From the NCBI GenBank assembly GCA_016650185.1, contig JAENWE010000179.1, positions 1 to 6,004 of the forward strand: a stretch of DNA of 6,004 nucleotides. Direction: 5' to 3'. This document shows, piece by piece, positions 3,952-6,004 of this stretch. The notes beneath the pieces were generated by a model that was not told the DNA's origin, ran no database searches, and saw only the letters and a list, made by a program, of their open reading frames with translations. The stretch is from Vicinamibacteria bacterium. Its GTDB lineage: Bacteria; Acidobacteriota; Vicinamibacteria; Fen-336; JAGNNV01. Both the position numbers and the translations under genes were made by a program. Each line of letters begins with the position of its first letter. The stretch's first letter is position 1.

Positions 3952-6004
3952 CTACCTCGACAGTCTGGCCAGACCTCGTTCCGCGATTTGAAGGAGATCC
4001 GGACGGTTCAAGATGAGGGCGGCCTCCTTCAATCCCCGATAGCCGTCTCGGTTCGCGGGGTCCAGGTCCGCCGCGTCTTCGAACAGTCGCGCCGCCGCCG
4101 CGGCGTTTCCCTCTTGGAGTTCGAACACGCCGAAGTTGTTCCGTGAAGCGGCTGCTTCGGGCGATGCCTCGAGCAGTCTCGCGAAACTGTGACGCGCCTC
4201 CGTCGCACGCCCCTGTTGCGCAAGGGCCAGGGCCAGAACCTCGAGCGCCCGGGTGTCCTTCGGGTCCAGACGCACGGCCCCAGCGGCCAGGCGGGCCGCC
4301 GCCTCGAGACGGCCGTCTTTCAGTTCAGCCTCGGCGAAAAGGGCGATCGCCTCCGCATTCTGGCCGTTCAGGGCGAGCGCGCGAGCCACCAATTCGCGCA
4401 TCGCTTTGAGGTTGGAGGCGGCCGACTGAATCTCCGCGGCCAGGAGGTACGCGCTTGCTTCGTTCGGATCCAGACGGGAGACCGCCTCGAGGAAGCGAAG
4501 CGCCTCATCGGGCCGAGCCGTGTTCCAGAGGAGGAGCGCGCGACCGAACAGGAGCGAAACCCGGGGAGCCCGGCTGATGGCCTGGGAAAGGACGGCTTCG
4601 GCTCTTTCCGTGCGGTGAAGCCGAACCGCGCTCTTCACGAAGTCCCTGGCGATGGACAGGTCGTCGTGGCCCCTGGACAGGGCAGCCTCGGAAAGATCGT
4701 AGATCCACTCCGCGCTGCCCGAGGCATTCAAGAGGGCCAGTCGGGCCTTGCTGACCGACTCATCGAGGGCGACGCCGTCTTGAATGAGCCAGCGGCGATT
4801 TGCCGCGGCGGTCTGGGCGTGAATGGACAAAGGGGCGCTGAAATCCAGAACCGGCGCATCGTCCGTATGCCGTCTCGCCCCCTCCAGACGCGGGGACAGC
4901 TCAACCAGAGCTACCGTGGGGATGGCGGAGAGCATCGCACTGGAAAGGCCGGAGGCGGCCAGATCGAGCCGGGCCTCTTCCGTGATCGCGGCCACCCGAC
5001 GCTCGCTCAGAGCAGGCGTGACCTCACTTCCCACGATGAGGATGTCGGCCTCGCTGATCACAAAAATTCTGCCGCTCGGAAACACGTCGGAGAAGGTGGC
5101 GAGAAGGGTGGCGAGATCGCTCTCGCTCATGTTGTAGAGGTGGCCCCACTGACAGAAAACGCCGGCCTCCGAGAGACGGGCTTTGACCGAGCGGAAGAAC
5201 TCTCTGGTGAAAAGGGCTGAAACGCCCGCCATCCAGGGGTTCGAGGGCTCGGAGATGATGACGTCGTATTGGTCGCGGGTGGCGAGCACGTGCTGCCTCG
5301 CGTCGCCGACGATGAGCCGAAGTTTCGGGCTCTCGAGAACGTGGCCGTTGGCGGTGGCGAAGAACCGGCGGGCGGCCTCGACGACATCCGGAGAAATCTC
5401 GACCGAGGTCACCCATTCCGGGTCGTGGGTCAGAGCGGCCCGAGCGGTCACGCCGCTTCCGAATCCGATCACCAGGGCCGTACGGGGCTTCTCGTGGATC
5501 AGGAAGGGAACGTGAGCGAGGAGCCTTTGGGTCAGCATGTCACCGCCGGAAGTCGCGTCCACCTTCCCGTCCACCGCGAGGGAAAATGGAGCCCCCACCC
5601 GCTTGACCGACACGTTCGCCACCCGGCCTTCGGCGTACGAGATCAGTTCGCCACGGCGAAGCACATCCTCGACGCTGAGATCCATGTCGTACGCCGAATA
5701 CTTGTAGGCGCCACCGGCGAAAAGCTCCTGGTCGAATGACGGTGCGGTCGAAAGAAAGCCGAGGACGGCCAGGGCCGAAATGACGCCGATCATCCGCGAC
5801 GCTCGGCGGCACTGAAGAGCCACCGCGGCGGCGGACAGTGCGGAGGCGAAGGCGGAGAGACGAAGGGTGTGATCCAGGCCGAGTTCAGGCAGGAGGAAAA
5901 ACCCGGCAAGACCCGCGCCCAATATGGCCCCCAGGGTATTGAGAGCGCTGGCCAGACCCATGGCCTGGGCCACCTTCAAGCGTGATCGGAGAAGGCGCAG
6001 ACCC
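3952..6004 (-). CDS. Membrane spermidine-synthase-like protein with TPR repeats (5' partial)
   Basis: The frame is open to the window edge with GLRLLRSRLK before the TTG codon at 5979, so the start and more membrane helices lie outside. Residue numbers count from 5979. Hydrophobic segments at about 9-30, 40-56 and 63-78 and the ANTLGAILGA-like SALNTLGAILGAGLAGFFLL (11-30) match the last helices of fused membrane spermidine-synthase-like proteins. The methyltransferase-fold domain (about 100-380) has the SAM-type loop VIGFGSGVTA (170-179), acidic Glu194 at the end of strand 2, GDARQHV (225-231) and IISEPSNPWMAG (241-252). In true spermidine synthase an Asp in this last motif helps deprotonate the amine; here it reads SEP, so aminopropyl transfer is doubtful. 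About six TPR repeats (446-660) complete the protein and suggest partner binding. It is transcribed towards the metallopeptidase/ATP-grasp pair, and no terminator hairpin is seen after the TAG. Confidence 0.88.
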   Translation of the reverse strand, partial: GLRLLRSRLKVAQAMGLASALNTLGAILGAGLAGFFLLPELGLDHTLRLSAFASALSAAAVALQCRRASRMIGVISALAVLGFLSTAPSFDQELFAGGAYKYSAYDMDLSVEDVLRRGELISYAEGRVANVSVKRVGAPFSLAVDGKVDATSGGDMLTQRLLAHVPFLIHEKPRTALVIGFGSGVTARAALTHDPEWVTSVEISPDVVEAARRFFATANGHVLESPKLRLIVGDARQHVLATRDQYDVIISEPSNPWMAGVSALFTREFFRSVKARLSEAGVFCQWGHLYNMSESDLATLLATFSDVFPSGRIFVISEADILIVGSEVTPALSERRVAAITEEARLDLAASGLSSAMLSAIPTVALVELSPRLEGARRHTDDAPVLDFSAPLSIHAQTAAANRRWLIQDGVALDESVSKARLALLNASGSAEWIYDLSEAALSRGHDDLSIARDFVKSAVRLHRTERAEAVLSQAISRAPRVSLLFGRALLLWNTARPDEALRFLEAVSRLDPNEASAYLLAAEIQSAASNLKAMRELVARALALNGQNAEAIALFAEAELKDGRLEAAARLAAGAVRLDPKDTRALEVLALALAQQGRATEARHSFARLLEASPEAAASRNNFGVFELQEGNAAAAARLFEDAADLDPANRDGYRGLKEAALILNRPDLLQIAERGLARLSR
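5496..5530 (-). repeat. 35-bp repeat, copy 2 (inside the coding region)
   Basis: This is the partner of 230-264, with 33 of 35 bases identical. Here it encodes residues 151-161 (QRLLAHVPFLI) of the spermidine-synthase-like domain, just before the SAM-binding loop, and is presumably the ancestral copy because it is an integral part of the conserved domain. Confidence 0.75.

Noticed and set aside
4189..5220. A 343-residue open frame on the + strand inside the spermidine-synthase-like gene.
   Set aside because: It is antisense to a gene with clear domains. It has no motif or ribosome binding site, and its composition is that of a GC-rich shadow frame.

Overview
This is a GC-rich bacterial window with two well-supported gene blocks facing each other and about 1 kb of gene debris between them. 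GC content, codon use and the gene families (metallopeptidase/ATP-grasp pair, membrane spermidine-synthase-like protein with TPRs, Rieske-tailed oxidoreductase remnant, IS91-type transposase remnant) fit a soil or aquatic lineage such as Myxococcota/Deltaproteobacteria, Acidobacteriota or a related phylum. I cannot place it more precisely.

Left edge (1-820): the last 23 codons of an esterase-like gene end at 73. About 290 bp without a convincing gene follow. It contains a 35-bp sequence (230-264) that matches, at 33 of 35 bases, a piece of the spermidine-synthase-like gene 5 kb away. An unrecognised ORF (364-813) then has a strong ribosome binding site, but its coding-like stretches lie in different frames, so it may be a decayed gene.

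Centre left (821-2922, + strand): a zinc metallopeptidase-like protein (HEAGH motif) and a D-Ala-D-Ala-ligase-like ATP-grasp protein share a 4-base ATGA stop/start overlap. They are almost certainly co-expressed. One protein has the signature of breaking peptide bonds and the other of making peptide-like bonds, but neither substrate is evident.

Centre right (2923-3951): no intact gene. In minus-strand order it holds the C-terminal end of an IS91-type transposase with a frameshift, its probable non-coding tail, a compact 155-bp palindromic element with 33-bp terminal inverted repeats flanked by CTAG, and a Rieske [2Fe-2S] domain remnant that needs three one-base corrections to read through.

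Right (3952-6004, - strand): the C-terminal 683 residues of a membrane protein with a spermidine-synthase-like SAM-binding domain followed by TPR repeats. Its N-terminal membrane region continues beyond the window.

No tRNA, rRNA, CRISPR array or convincing rho-independent terminator was seen.
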